Assembly: GCA_009767595.1 (NCBI GenBank) | Contig: VSDK01018566.1 | Span: 8,465 to 72,464 of the forward strand | Direction: 5' to 3' | DNA from: Symbiodinium kawagutii | Lineage: Eukaryota > Sar > Dinophyceae > Suessiales > Symbiodiniaceae | Length of the DNA stretch: 64,000 bases | Shown: positions 48,991 to 59,044 of the stretch, in pieces | Layout of the letters: every line of letters starts with the position of its first letter | Numbering within the stretch: the stretch's first letter is position 1 | Notes under the pieces: model-generated | The model's database searches: none | What the model was told of the DNA's origin: nothing | What the model saw: only the letters and a program-made list of their open reading frames with translations | Translations under genes and position numbers: made by a program

Positions 48991-51195
48991 TCACGCTTGC
49001 GTCCACGCAAGATAGGCTTGAACTAGGTAGCGTTGAATACTACGATGGGAAGCCAGTCTGGGTGAAACGTGACGGGAAATGAAAGCAAGGCGGCCAACAA
49101 AGTCCTCATCCACTGCACAACTGTGCATGAGGATGTTCATGGCATAGGGCCCCTGTTCAGATTGGATTTGCATACTCATCGCGCATTCGTGAAGCATGTG
49201 CAACTTTGGCTTTATTGGGAACATGGGCTGCCCCTTTTGGGCAGACAAGTAAGCCAAATACAAAAAAGTTTTCACAAATTGTTGCGCATGGCTTGAAACT
49301 GTTGTGGCTTTGCTGGCAGGAATCCACATATCATGGTGGTACAACCCTCTCATGAATTGGTTGAGGGACCGCACTCCAGCAAGTATGAATCGATATCGCT
49401 CATCTGCGTGGCTCAGCAAGGTCTCACGGTTCTCCTCGCAAAAGTGTTCCAGGAATTCCATGATGGTTACACTCAAAGCCCCCTTGTTCCAGGTTGCATA
49501 AGGTTCCTCTTGCATGCTGCCGCCTCCAACCATTTTTTTGTCAAGTTTCGAAACATATTTCGTTGCGGAAATCCTTGCAAAACTGAATGTACTTTTGAGA
49601 TAAAAGCTTGAACCGGTCGTCGATGTTGCTGGCAGGAAGGTCACGCACCAACAAACACATGGCAGAGGCCGCGAAATCCTTCGCAACCCCAAGTTGCACA
49701 GTGTGCCAAATGTCGGGCAGGTAGAAACGATTTTTGCCATTCACACTTGTGTCTTGATATGGGAAGATCGTCCATGGAGACTCCTCACTCCACGGTACAG
49801 GGATTTGTTCTCGAAAGGATCGTCGTATCATATCTTCAGCTTTTGTCCTTGAGGTTGAAACCCGTTCACAATTGTGGGGGTTCCCAAAATGCTTGTACTG
49901 AACTTTGGGATAAATTACAACGTTTCCACTCCCCCCCCAAAAAAAAACAATGTTTAATTGAAACCAAAGAACATATCTTCCCAATCAAAGCCCTTCAGGC
50001 CAGCTTCGCAAAGGTGGCATATACCACCCGGGTCTTTCTCCTTACCCTTGCCCTTACCTCCTGCATGCTTCGGAGCTCGTCGGTAAGATCTTTCCAGGTT
50101 TCCGGCTTCCACCTGAACCCGTGTATGTTTACAGGTGTTGCAGGCGTAAGAAAATATGAAGGATGTATGTATCTATATCACACAGTCAAATATTGTATAC
50201 ATTTATAATTGCAAAAAAAGGAACATATTAAAACATGCATGCTATCATCACAAGAAAAAATGTATATGGACAGTAAGCAGTTCCAAGAAACATGATAAGA
50301 CCAATCAGCTTTGAGACCCAACAGGATTGGAAACACTCGGGTGCCCTCGACTTCCACCCCATTGCGTTCCAGCTCCCCCCAATCTGCCGCGATCAGCTCT
50401 TGGATGCCGTGAAAGACCGCTGGGTTATCTTCATAGAGCTCCTGGGTGGGCTGCAGCATCGGGTCTTTTCTTACCCAATGCAGTGTTTTCGTTGTTTAAA
50501 CGGGAGATGGGTAATGTGTTTTGAAAACTAAGACCAGACACATACATGTACCCTGACTGTCCTTGGGACAGATTGCAGTGAGAAAACGGTTTGAAATAGA
50601 AGTCTGGAGAAAATTCATGGGAATTCCTGCGTCGCTGGTTTGCTCCACCTGCAACAGGGCATATCAGTGAATCACCAAAAGTTTGTTCTGCATGGGAAAT
50701 TACCCACGCACTTATAAATTCAAAACTCGGCTTCGTTATTTATTCCCTCACAACGGCGCTAATCATTTTGACCCCATGAACCTGGATGTTTGGAGAGTGC
50801 CCAGAGCCCAAGCCAAGGGCAGGCTGGAATGCAACAATTAATACGCCTTTTTTCTTGTAATGAGTCCCCTCGTCGCCATGCGCGTAGCAGGGTATGTAGC
50901 TCCCAAAGTCAATGTCGCCCACATTGGCTTTAAACAATTCGTGTTCAGGACACACCTGTTTGAACCTTTGCCAAAAAGCCTTCAATGTTGGGGCGGCCTC
51001 CTTCAAAGTTTTCCCCCCTAGCAACTTTCGGATTTCACCCATTGCAGCCAAGGTTTGTACGAAGTCACTTGGGCGGAGCCAAGGGAAATCTTGAAGGTAA
51101 TCCACATTTGCCAAGCTAATGGGAACATCCAGCTTCATCTTGAATTTTTCGATAATGAAGGACACGCTTTCCTCCTTAGATTTTGTTGGGGGCAT
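48991..51195 (-). CDS. Transposase-like protein, six exons, one frameshift
   Basis: Exons 50782-51195, 50552-50648, 50292-50464, 49977-50112 and 49561-49833 join in phase at every junction, then 48991-49560 follows in a shifted frame. Order of motifs: MPPTKSKEESVSFIIEKFKM, IDFGSYIPCYAHGDEG, GIPMNFLQTSISNRFLTAIC, TRVFPILLGLKADWSYHVEA, a Cys pair GGICHLCEAGLKGFDWED, FYLPDIWHTVQLGVAKDFAA, MFPIKPKLHMLHECAM, and DEDFVGRLAFISRHV near the end. I know this arrangement from predicted dinoflagellate proteins. 'D-x-x-H-x-x-x-LG' and 'KxxxHMLHE' resemble signatures of DDE transposases of the KDZ/Plavaka/CACTA type, which is an inference. The +1 shift at about 49560-49566 suggests a decayed copy or a base error. 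Final stop at 48991. Confidence 0.75.
49834..49976 (-). other. Intron flanked by a 9-bp direct repeat
   Basis: The exon before ends GGGAAGATATG and the exon after starts within CTGAAGATATGATACG. GAAGATATG therefore occurs at both edges and the protein continues in phase (FDWED then MIRRS). The intron contains a T9 G8 run and no GT at the repeat. Confidence 0.6.
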
Positions 51196-51199
51196 TGGC

Positions 51200-52840
51200 T
51201 ATATGCATGGACGATACACAGCACTCATTCATATATAGTGATTTAAAGATCTAAAAATTGATAGTGGAACTGTATTTGTTGTTTAATTTTTTTGAGATAA
51301 TATATCAACATACACCGCGTCAATTGATGTGTGTTTATATAGGTTTGGTTGTTTGGAAAAACGAAAGGGCTGCACGGGGCAACAGCAAACACAGGCGAAG
51401 GCACTGAATCGTCATGACGCTGCCGTGCCAGCTCTGCGATTACAGGGCATATCTTTGCAGATGTAGTCTTCCACGAGTCTACAGCATCACGATAAGAGGC
51501 AACGGCAGAGTTGATGATCTCGGTGCAAGACTCCTGAGCTACTTGTCATATATATAAAGCACACGAAGACCGTTCTAGATACAGAGAGAGAGAGGCTGAG
51601 TGAGAGTGGAGAGACACAGAGTCAACTTCTGTATTGAAATGTGAGAAGCTGTGAAGGTATAGCCATCCCATCATACAGTCCCAAAACTATAGGATCCACA
51701 CTGCACAGGTAATTGGTTTTGTTTAAATCGATTTCGAAGTATGCCCTGACATGCAGATAGGAAATTGCGCCAAATTCTCGATCAAATACTGAAATCTGAT
51801 GAACCAACAATCCGGACCTCATTTGAAACATCTTGCATAGATATCCATAAATAGGTGGTCACCAAATGGAATGCTTGCAGCTGGGGGACACCTCGGCTGT
51901 ATTGCCATGCAAGCCGATGCGCTTGACGCGAAGGCCCTGGCATGCCGTTCACGGGAAAGATCTGGATGATGGGGCTGCGGGTCGGAACCTATCTCACTGA
52001 TTTGGACGATGAGCATCCAAGACTTCTCTCATATACATGTTGGTCTATTTCCTTCTTATCTATATATAGTTTTATTGGTGATAAATGTTTTGGGCGCACA
52101 ACTGAAACTTTGAATGTTGTGGTGGGTCTATATATGATGGTTATAATGTCTCATATAAACCAAGCATGGATACTTGACAAGTATACACGCAAGAATTAAA
52201 ACACTGACAAACATAGGGTTTAGCCAATGTTCACTTCCGCTATATTTTGGGTGCTAGACTTTGGACCCAAAACCACAAAAATATTATGTGTTTCACAGCC
52301 CTATTTTTTGGGATGCTATAAAGGTATAGAACCTCTTGAGTTTCCTATGCTTCACAAGCCGCTTAATGGCAAATATGTGTTATCAATGTATGTGGTTTCC
52401 CCCTTACATCTTTCTGCACATCCTCGCCCTCACAAACCCGCAATCAAGAATCAAAATTAATGATCCTTTTTTCCCACGCTTTCAGCAAAGCGTTGAAGCT
52501 TGAATGTTTAGAGATCGACAGGTTGATTCAATCCTCTCTCTTCGGAACGGGAAGCTGCCACGCATATGTGCATGGCCAGTTTTTTCTAAACGCACACCAG
52601 TGTTGAGGAATCCATGTGGATTCGCACTGATGCAACCCCAAACTTATCCAAAAACATCCAGCGAGGATTCCAGTTCTATCACTGCATGTGGTTCTATCCC
52701 TTCGAAAGCAATCAGATTGTTATAGATTTACACATCATGCATTGTTTATAGGGCAACAAAAAACTTTGGTGCATGATTAAATGATTTGGGGGACCACAGC
52801 TCCAAAATCAAAGAGGGTTCCACATGGTTTCATTGATTTT
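51200..52840. other. Mostly non-coding, weak exon candidates
   Basis: Minus frames at 51622-51831 and 51819-52016 hold short protein-like stretches (RVKRIGLHGNTAEVSPSCKH; FREFGAISYLHV-type), but frame and splice sites are not resolved. 52205-52460 contains repeated TATTTTGGGTGCTA / TATTTTTTGGGATGCTA motifs. GAGAGAGAGAG lies at 51583. A remnant ATGATTTGGGGGACC at 52780 recalls family A. Confidence 0.3.
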
Positions 52841-52842
52841 CC

Positions 52843-53208
52843 TCACTTCTTGGAGGTCTTCTTGCGCTTGGACACGCAAGACTTCGGTTCTGAATCCTCA
52901 GCTGGAGGCTGGGCACGCTTCTTTTTGGAAGCCTTGCCTGTAGGCTTACCCTTTCGTTCTGATGCTCCATCCTGGTCCCCCTTAGGAGTGCGTTTGCGCT
53001 TCGGGGCAGGAACTTCAGAACCCTCTTGGTCACCGTCTTTCTCCTCCTTGTCGTCTTTCTCCTGCTTCTTCTTGGCCTTGACGATGTCCCGCTTCAATCT
53101 CTTAAAGCCGATGTCCACAGTCAGCAACTCAGCACAAGCTGGCTTGATCTCATCATCCTTGACCTTCTGGATGCTATCTTGAAACCTTGGTTGCGAGCTT
53201 CGACCCAT
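52843..53208 (-). CDS. Lys-rich nuclear-type protein or terminal exon
   Basis: The frame from MGRSSQPRFQDSIQKVKDDE through FKRLKRDIVKAKKKQEKDDK to PKRKRTPKGDQDG and VSKRKKTSKK-stop (121 codons). Several basic clusters look like nuclear localisation signals, and the acidic/basic repeats suggest a disordered tail. ATG at 53206-53208 may be internal, since CGATCA before it stays open after an AG. It lies 100 bp after the stop of the gene at 53311. Family unknown. Confidence 0.45.
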   Translation of the reverse strand: MGRSSQPRFQDSIQKVKDDEIKPACAELLTVDIGFKRLKRDIVKAKKKQEKDDKEEKDGDQEGSEVPAPKRKRTPKGDQDGASERKGKPTGKASKKKRAQPPAEDSEPKSCVSKRKKTSKK

Positions 53209-53310
53209 TGATCGCTTTAGCCCATATAGGTATATGTGATATAAGTCAACAACGTGTGTTGTATCCAGAAAGATTTTTCAGCCATCCTTCGCACCGTTTC
53301 TTCTAAATAG

Positions 53311-54278
53311 CTACACGGCTACACGCTCCGTGGCACCAGAGCTTCTCACCCTGGGTGGCACTGGCGGAGGGTACTTGAATGATCTGTATACTACGTAAAC
53401 GAAGAATGGTCCTGAGGAATTCTTTCGAATGGACTCTCCGCCAGGCTTCTCATTCTGGCAGCCCTGCACTCCTTGGCCGAGCCAGGAAGCTAAGGGGCAA
53501 GGGAGATCCAAACCTGGAGTTCCAGATTGTGAATTTGAACAATATACAACTGTTGATTATGTTGTTTGAGGTTTGAAAAGAGTTGGAATGGATCAATTTA
53601 TTTGATGATGTGATTTTGTTCATCAACACAAGGCGGTTGCTGGCTGATTGGGGAAAGCTTTCTTGAGCACTCCCATATAATACGCTTATAGCACATGTAT
53701 AGATTTATATATAGCAAATGGATTCAGCAATCAGCATATGGGAGTGCTCAATAAAGGACAAGTGTCCCTCGTAAAGCGCAATAAGCGCGGCCTCAACAAA
53801 AGCTGTTACCTCTGCATTGTGGTGGGCAAACAGCACAACCATTTTGTCAACCTTATCCCTCACATAGCCATAGGTGGGGTTCCGAAGTCGAAATGCGGGA
53901 TCATGAGTGTAGCCGATCTTGAAAGTCATTGGAGCCCACCGATCCATAGTAGAGCCGATCACACGCTTCCCATGTTGTAAGACCTGGCCACTACTACTAC
54001 CCCTGGGTGGCAACAAGAGCTTGATCAAATCGTCCTGCATGATGTCCTCGAAGCATTCTTTGGTTCGGTCGCATGCCCAAGTCTGGTCATCCAATGTCGC
54101 TGCCCACTTGGGAACTTTTTTGGGAGGATCTGGAACCGGATGCGGTATCGGTTGGAAGGTTGTGCATGGTGGGGGCATATGGACCATTGGCACTGGCACC
54201 GGTACTGGTACTGGAACAGGCATCAAGACAGAATGTGCCTTAAGTGGGCCAGAGGCAATGATGCACCCTTGTCTCCAG
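53311..54278 (-). CDS. T5orf172/GIY-YIG-like protein, last two exons
   Basis: The exon 53768-54278 (acceptor TTCCCAG) reads WRQGCIIASGPLKAHSVLMP, a VP repeat, a Pro-rich linker, CFEDIMQDDLIKLLLPP, then MTFKIGYTHDPAFRLRNPTY and YVRDKVDKMVVLFAHHNAEV. The exon 53311-53463 continues in phase 0: GCQNEKPGGESIRKNSSGPF, FVYVVYRSFKYPPPVPPRVR and stop. 'KIGYTxDPxxR' followed by a conserved Glu is the pattern of T5orf172/MUG113 domains in the GIY-YIG nuclease superfamily. The same domain plus 'GCxN-PGGE' tail occurs in many dinoflagellate predictions. The intron donor reads GAG^GGACAC or GAGG^GACAC, so not GT. Upstream exons probably lie at 54368-55551. Nuclease activity is an inference. Confidence 0.65.
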
Positions 54279-54367
54279 CTGGGAATCGGAAACACATGTC
54301 TAGAATAGCTATAACTGGAAGCAACATGCAATAACACAAATCTGCATATAATGCATTCTAGCTACTT

Positions 54368-54437
54368 GACGGTTGTAGTCCAGAAGCTCGCGCAGCCAGT
54401 CTTCATTACAGTCCATGGGCAGGCTATCTAAATGAAT
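54368..54437 (-). CDS. Small exon candidate, upstream of the GIY-YIG-like gene
   Basis: Reads DSLPMDCNEDWLRELLDYNR then Q before a CAA^GTAGCT donor. Strongly protein-like. Phase to the next exon (54278) does not match by this donor, so the boundary is unsettled. Confidence 0.4.
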
Positions 54438-54599
54438 CCCAGTACGGCCCTATAGAGAGCTGGGAACGGAGCACTTGGGGGGAATCGTCCAAAATCTTCG
54501 GGCAAAAATGCATCACAAGTCACATGTATCAACAGAATGCTGTGACAAGAGAAAGAAACATTTTCCCTTATATGTACAATCAAATACGTGCTAACATGC

Positions 54600-55026
54600 C
54601 ATACATGCCATACATGCCATATACATGTTTAGCTCAGAAATATGTCCATGCACCCTTTCTGCCCTTAAATTCACGGAGTATAGAAACCCAGCCATCTCCG
54701 GGGAGTTTGCTTTCTTGTCGAGCTCTTTCATCTTCATATCCATCAAGATGTTGGCCAAGGTCTTGAAACCGCCCTCCATCTTCTTCACGATTCGCTGCAG
54801 CTCCTGTACCATCCTGAGGGGTTGGCCGGTTGGGCGGAAAGCCGTAATGGTGGCGCTCCAAGGGGCGTGAACCCCCAACATCAATGCAGCCCAGATTCAC
54901 TGTGTATCGTTGCATCGGTGGCGGGTTGGAGGAATCTTCCAAGGTCTCGATCATGTCATACACAGAAACCATCTTGTTGTTCAAAGTCTCCATGAACTTT
55001 TCCAGGTCAGAAATGACCTGATTCAC
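54600..55026 (-). CDS. Coiled-coil exon with apparent frameshift
   Basis: After the acceptor TGCTTTAG^TG the frame reads NQVISDLEKFMETLNNKMVS, VYDMIETLEDSSNPPPMQRY and TVNLGCID. Near 54885, at a GGGGG run, the protein-like frame shifts by one: TGQPLRMVQELQRIVKKMEG, GFKTLANILMDMKMKELDKK and ANSPEMAGF. Heptad-like spacing in both parts suggests a coiled coil. Probably belongs with the GIY-YIG-like gene downstream. Confidence 0.45.
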
Positions 55027-55377
55027 TAAAGCAGGTGCTTTTTGGTTGATGACTGCATGGTGTGTCTATATACATGTATATATATGGACTGGATATATGG
55101 ATGTACATGGCTGTACGCGCTAAACAACAGTCAAAACATGGTCCTGGATTGATTGTATATATAGATGTTCATGACACATGTTGAAAAAATTGACAGCATG
55201 CGAGAAAGAAGCCCCACGTGATTATCCATTGGGCGATCCCTCATGCCATCCTCTTTTTCACCCAGCACCACTTGAGAGGACCGTTCCAAAAAACCAATTG
55301 AGTTATGATTCCTGGCTGTAAAGGTCTAAATAGAAAACATCTATATTTATGTTAACTTTTCCAACCCACTTGATCCA

Positions 55378-55551
55378 TTATCCTTCCATATCCTGCCATG
55401 GCACATTCTCACCCAGACGTTCTGGTTCCGGCGTATTTTCCGGCAGCTCCTCGTCCAAGGCATCGGGTCCTTTTGGAGCTTCTTTGCTGGCGATGTCCTT
55501 AGCCGAAGAACTGAATGTTGGAAACGGGAGCCAAGGATGGGTTGACGCCAT
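55378..55551 (-). CDS. N-terminal exon candidate
   Basis: From ATG at 55549-55551: MASTHPWLPFPTFSSSAKDI, ASKEAPKGPDALDEELPENT and PEPERLGENVPWQDMEG. Acidic, Pro/Glu-rich. An alternative ATG 11 codons upstream is in the same frame. Likely the first exon of the coiled-coil/GIY-YIG-like gene. Confidence 0.4.
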   Translation of the reverse strand: MASTHPWLPFPTFSSSAKDIASKEAPKGPDALDEELPENTPEPERLGENVPWQDMEG

Positions 55552-55792
55552 GGTTGAACCATGGTTGCACCATTTGATGTGCAAAGGGATGCCGTTTTCA
55601 CTTCACAGTGTGTGTGTGTGTATGAGGGCATGGCTATTTATAGTTGTTGCTGTTTCATCCGCATGGTGGGTATATGAGGTTGTCTTGCTTTGGCTGTTTT
55701 AGCGTTATAGTGAATTGGCATGCTGGGACAGATAGATATTGAATACATGTATATACTGTATGTGATGTGAAGTTATATATATATACTTTCAG

Positions 55793-58368
55793 TCAAAGGT
55801 CATCCAGGTCCGTGGTTTGCTTCTCCCTGAAAATATCTGCCCGCTTGCATTTGATAACGGTCTCGTCCTCAATGAAGTACTCGGAGATCTCGTTGTCATA
55901 TTTCCAAGGTCTGGATGGGCCGAGTGTTACATGTATATAGGATTTTCGGTCTCTATATATGGGTATATTTCATTTTGGAATACAGAATGCGCAAGGTTGA
56001 GATACAATCGTCCATGTCCCTGGCCTGATCAGGGCTTGTGGGAACTTCTTGCAGAAATTCACTATTGTCCTGATGGTTTGCCTCGGATCACATTAGCTCA
56101 ACAAGCTGGTCAATTCCGGGGTCAAACAAGATAAACAAGTCAACAGCCGTCAACATATACGACTTCCCCATTATAGCTAAAAAGAAATCCAGGTTACGGA
56201 GCATAAGTCTCTTTCATCTTTTCTTCCGTCTGCCATCGTCCGGTAATCTCTTGTTCTTTGCTGGACATGCGCTCTCGCACGCGCACCACTCGTGTCAAGA
56301 ACTCAGCCTTACAGGGTTTCAAAATCTCAAGATGGGTTTGAAATATCCAACGCTCCATGGGGATGGTTCGTTCGACTTAAGTTTTGTTCGCTAAAAACAG
56401 CGAAGAACCATGTAAACAATTATAACATGCACCTATACCAATGCCCTGTGATGGTGATATTCTTGGATGTCACCCAAGATATGTTTTTTAATGTTTTTTT
56501 GGTCAACTCCCCCACTTTCACTCTCGAGTACTGGGTTCGATCAGTACCATGGCGTTGTAGCGACTCCAGCAAAGCTAACTCGAGCCATTGCCTCCTTTCC
56601 CCACCCGACTTATAGTCACTGATGGTTTGCTCGTCCACCCATTGCTTTCCACTAGTTTTCTTTTCGCAGAGGCGTCTCAGGCGCATCCTGAGAGCGTCTG
56701 CCCCCAGAACCTGAGTTCAATCGATTTAATTGCTTCATCAGCAGGCCGTGATGGTGTGCGCAAAAGATCATCGTATATCAGCTGCATGATGGCTTGATGA
56801 AAGATCATGAAGATATATCAAATTATAGGTGTTCATATACTTGAAGGGAGCCGACTAGCCACAGCAATATACATGTGCATGTGTGTGCGCTGACTGGGTG
56901 TATATAGGTGCCAAAATCATTCAAGGGACTTTGGTGCCATCTGGTGTAACGATTGGTGGGTCGTGCGTCTCATCCTTCTCCTTCTCCTTTTTCTCGTCAT
57001 CATCCGAACCAGGCTCCGCATTGGAATCCGGTTTCTTGTTGTCACTCTTGTTGGTTTGAATTGTGGCTAACTGACTCTCCAACTGTCCAATCTTTTCCAT
57101 AGCCTTCCTGAGAAGGTCGTCATCACGACGTTCCTTAAATTTGCAACATGTCATCAAACAAAGCAAAAACCTGTTGGGGAACTGGAGGGGTTGTTTGGGC
57201 CCAGTTGTTTGCGATTGGGAAATCCCCTGTAGGGCAAAGGAATGACTGATATATGCATGGGATTATATGGATGTATGATAGCATCTATAGTGACCCCAAG
57301 CACTTCTTCATGTTGCGAACCCCAAGCATCCCCCATGCAGCCATCCCAGATGACTCCACCACACCCAGGCTGGCTAGCATCTGGAGAGGGAGCACGAGAA
57401 GCTGCGCGAGAAGGTGCAGCTGACGGTGTCGGTGTGGCGGGCGATGAAGGAGCAGCATTGGATCCCTCCAACATCGCATTGACCTCCTGCGTGTCCTCAA
57501 TGCCGAGGCACGCGCTATATGCATATATACTTGTTGGAAAATAATGATGTTTTTTCGTTTTGTCTATATATGATTTGATGTGCTATATAATCACGTTCGC
57601 GCTATTTCCCAAGCACCCCTTTCACGACTGACAAAACGATATATGATTCAGAAGCTCTCATGCAAACAAAGATCCGCTGGAAGAGTAGCTGCTTCTTCGA
57701 CGGAAGACTTTGAATTGCCAGATCGGTCCTGAGGCAAGAACTCACAAGAGTTTGTATATACAGGCATAACAGTTTTGTAGGTATGTGAAGAGTCACGGAG
57801 CATTGTGACATGTTGTGATTATTTATGATATAGTTGGCTAGCTGAGTAAAAATGGAAAGGGCCACAGCTTTCCGTTGATACCTCAAAAATCAAACATGAG
57901 CCCTATACAGCCATATGGTTCGAAACCAACTCTGAATATGCACATTAAGAGTTGTGCGTTTGTATACACCCAATGTTTGAATTGAGGATTATAACCATTA
58001 ACCAAGGAACTGGAGTTTTGGGCTCGACCTTCACCGGCTTCAAATTGGACTTTGACTCCGCAGCAGCAGTAGAACCACCACTGGAAGCAACACCGGAAGC
58101 AGCAATCGCTTTCTGGGCGTCCTGCAGCTTGTAGAGTGATAAGGGGATCTCTTTAGATCTATGTAATTATAAATATATATATTTAACTATATGCTCGATC
58201 TGATGAAATCGCATTTTCAAGTTTGATACACCCATCCTGGAGAACTTTCTTCAGTGCTTCCCCATCTAGGTTTTGCAAGTTCAACGCCGCAATCCGCTTG
58301 CAGGCTTCACTGCCAGCCACCAAGGACGCGGCTGAATGCACATTGCTGAGCATGGGTTTTCCCGACAT
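55793..58368 (-). CDS. Coiled-coil and RLRRLC-domain protein, multi-exon
   Basis: Exons read in order: 58206-58368 (MSGKPMLSNVHSAASLVAGS, LDGEALKKVLQDGCIKLENA), about 58012-58126 (DAQKAIAASGVASSGGSTAA), about 57290-57505 (Ser/Pro/Ala linker), about 56925-57133 (ERRDDDLLRKAMEKIGQLES coiled coil then a Lys/Glu/Asp tail), 56548 to about 56705 (MRLRRLCEKKTSGKQWVDEQ, SGGERRQWLELALLESLQRH), 56198-56307 (AEFLTRVVRVRERMSSKEQE, ITGRWQTEEKMKETYA) and 55793-55910 (PWKYDNEISEYFIEDETVIK to DLDDL-stop). The last junction (CC^GTAACC to ATCCAG^A) is in phase. The RLRRLC-to-'W-T-E-x-M' module recurs in dinoflagellate proteomes without a known function. Whether all exons form one gene is uncertain. Confidence 0.55.
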
Positions 58369-58739
58369 CGGATCACCTCTCAGAACACCTGGGTTAGAGA
58401 GGGCTTCCTACAACAAGATGGACTTGAGACCAAGACGCTTCCTTGCCATATAGCCAAATGAAATCCTGTTTCTGTGTGCAACGACGGCTGGATTGCGTCC
58501 AGAATATCAACATCTTTTGTGCATGGACTAAATATGAAGCGCACTGACTCCCTTTTGCTAAGCAGTGGGGATCCGCACAGCCATGTCGAATTGATTCTGA
58601 ATTTACTGTTCAGTGGCATCCCAAAGGCTTATTTCAGCACCGTTTTCAGGTAAAGTTGTCAACAAAAACGCAAAAAAACATCATAATCAAATATCATTAA
58701 AATTATGATTTTTTACGTAATTATTACGTAAACCCGAAC

Positions 58740-58902
58740 GGTTAGTGAACGCCTTTTGAACGCCATCTGAACGCCATTTGAACGCCTTTCGAACGGGTAC
58801 GGTTTTTTACGTGGATGTACGGGTATGTACGGGTACGGTTTTTTACATGGATGTACGGGTAAATTACATGGATGTACGGGACTTTACGTGGATGTACGGT
58901 CA
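58740..58902. repeat. Two adjacent tandem arrays: GAACGCC and TACGTGGATGTACGG
   Basis: 58745-58796 has five TTTGAACGCC-type units; 58796-58902 has about five GGTTTTTTACGTGGATGTAC-type units. Words are shared with 48590-48705. Confidence 0.85.
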
Positions 58903-59044
58903 AAAAAATTATGTGTTTTCCAGGGACCATTATTTCCCCAAAAAATGGTAAAAATGGTGTTCCAAATGCTTTCGAGGTGGAATTCCCAGGGCTAATTTCC
59001 GTTATTTTGGCAATCCCAAAAGGCGTTCTCAAGAGAAAAATGCT

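Noticed and set aside
48729-50531. Plus-strand frames opposite the transposase-like exons
   Set aside because: The minus-strand exons have family motifs and consistent intron phases; the plus frames are shadows.
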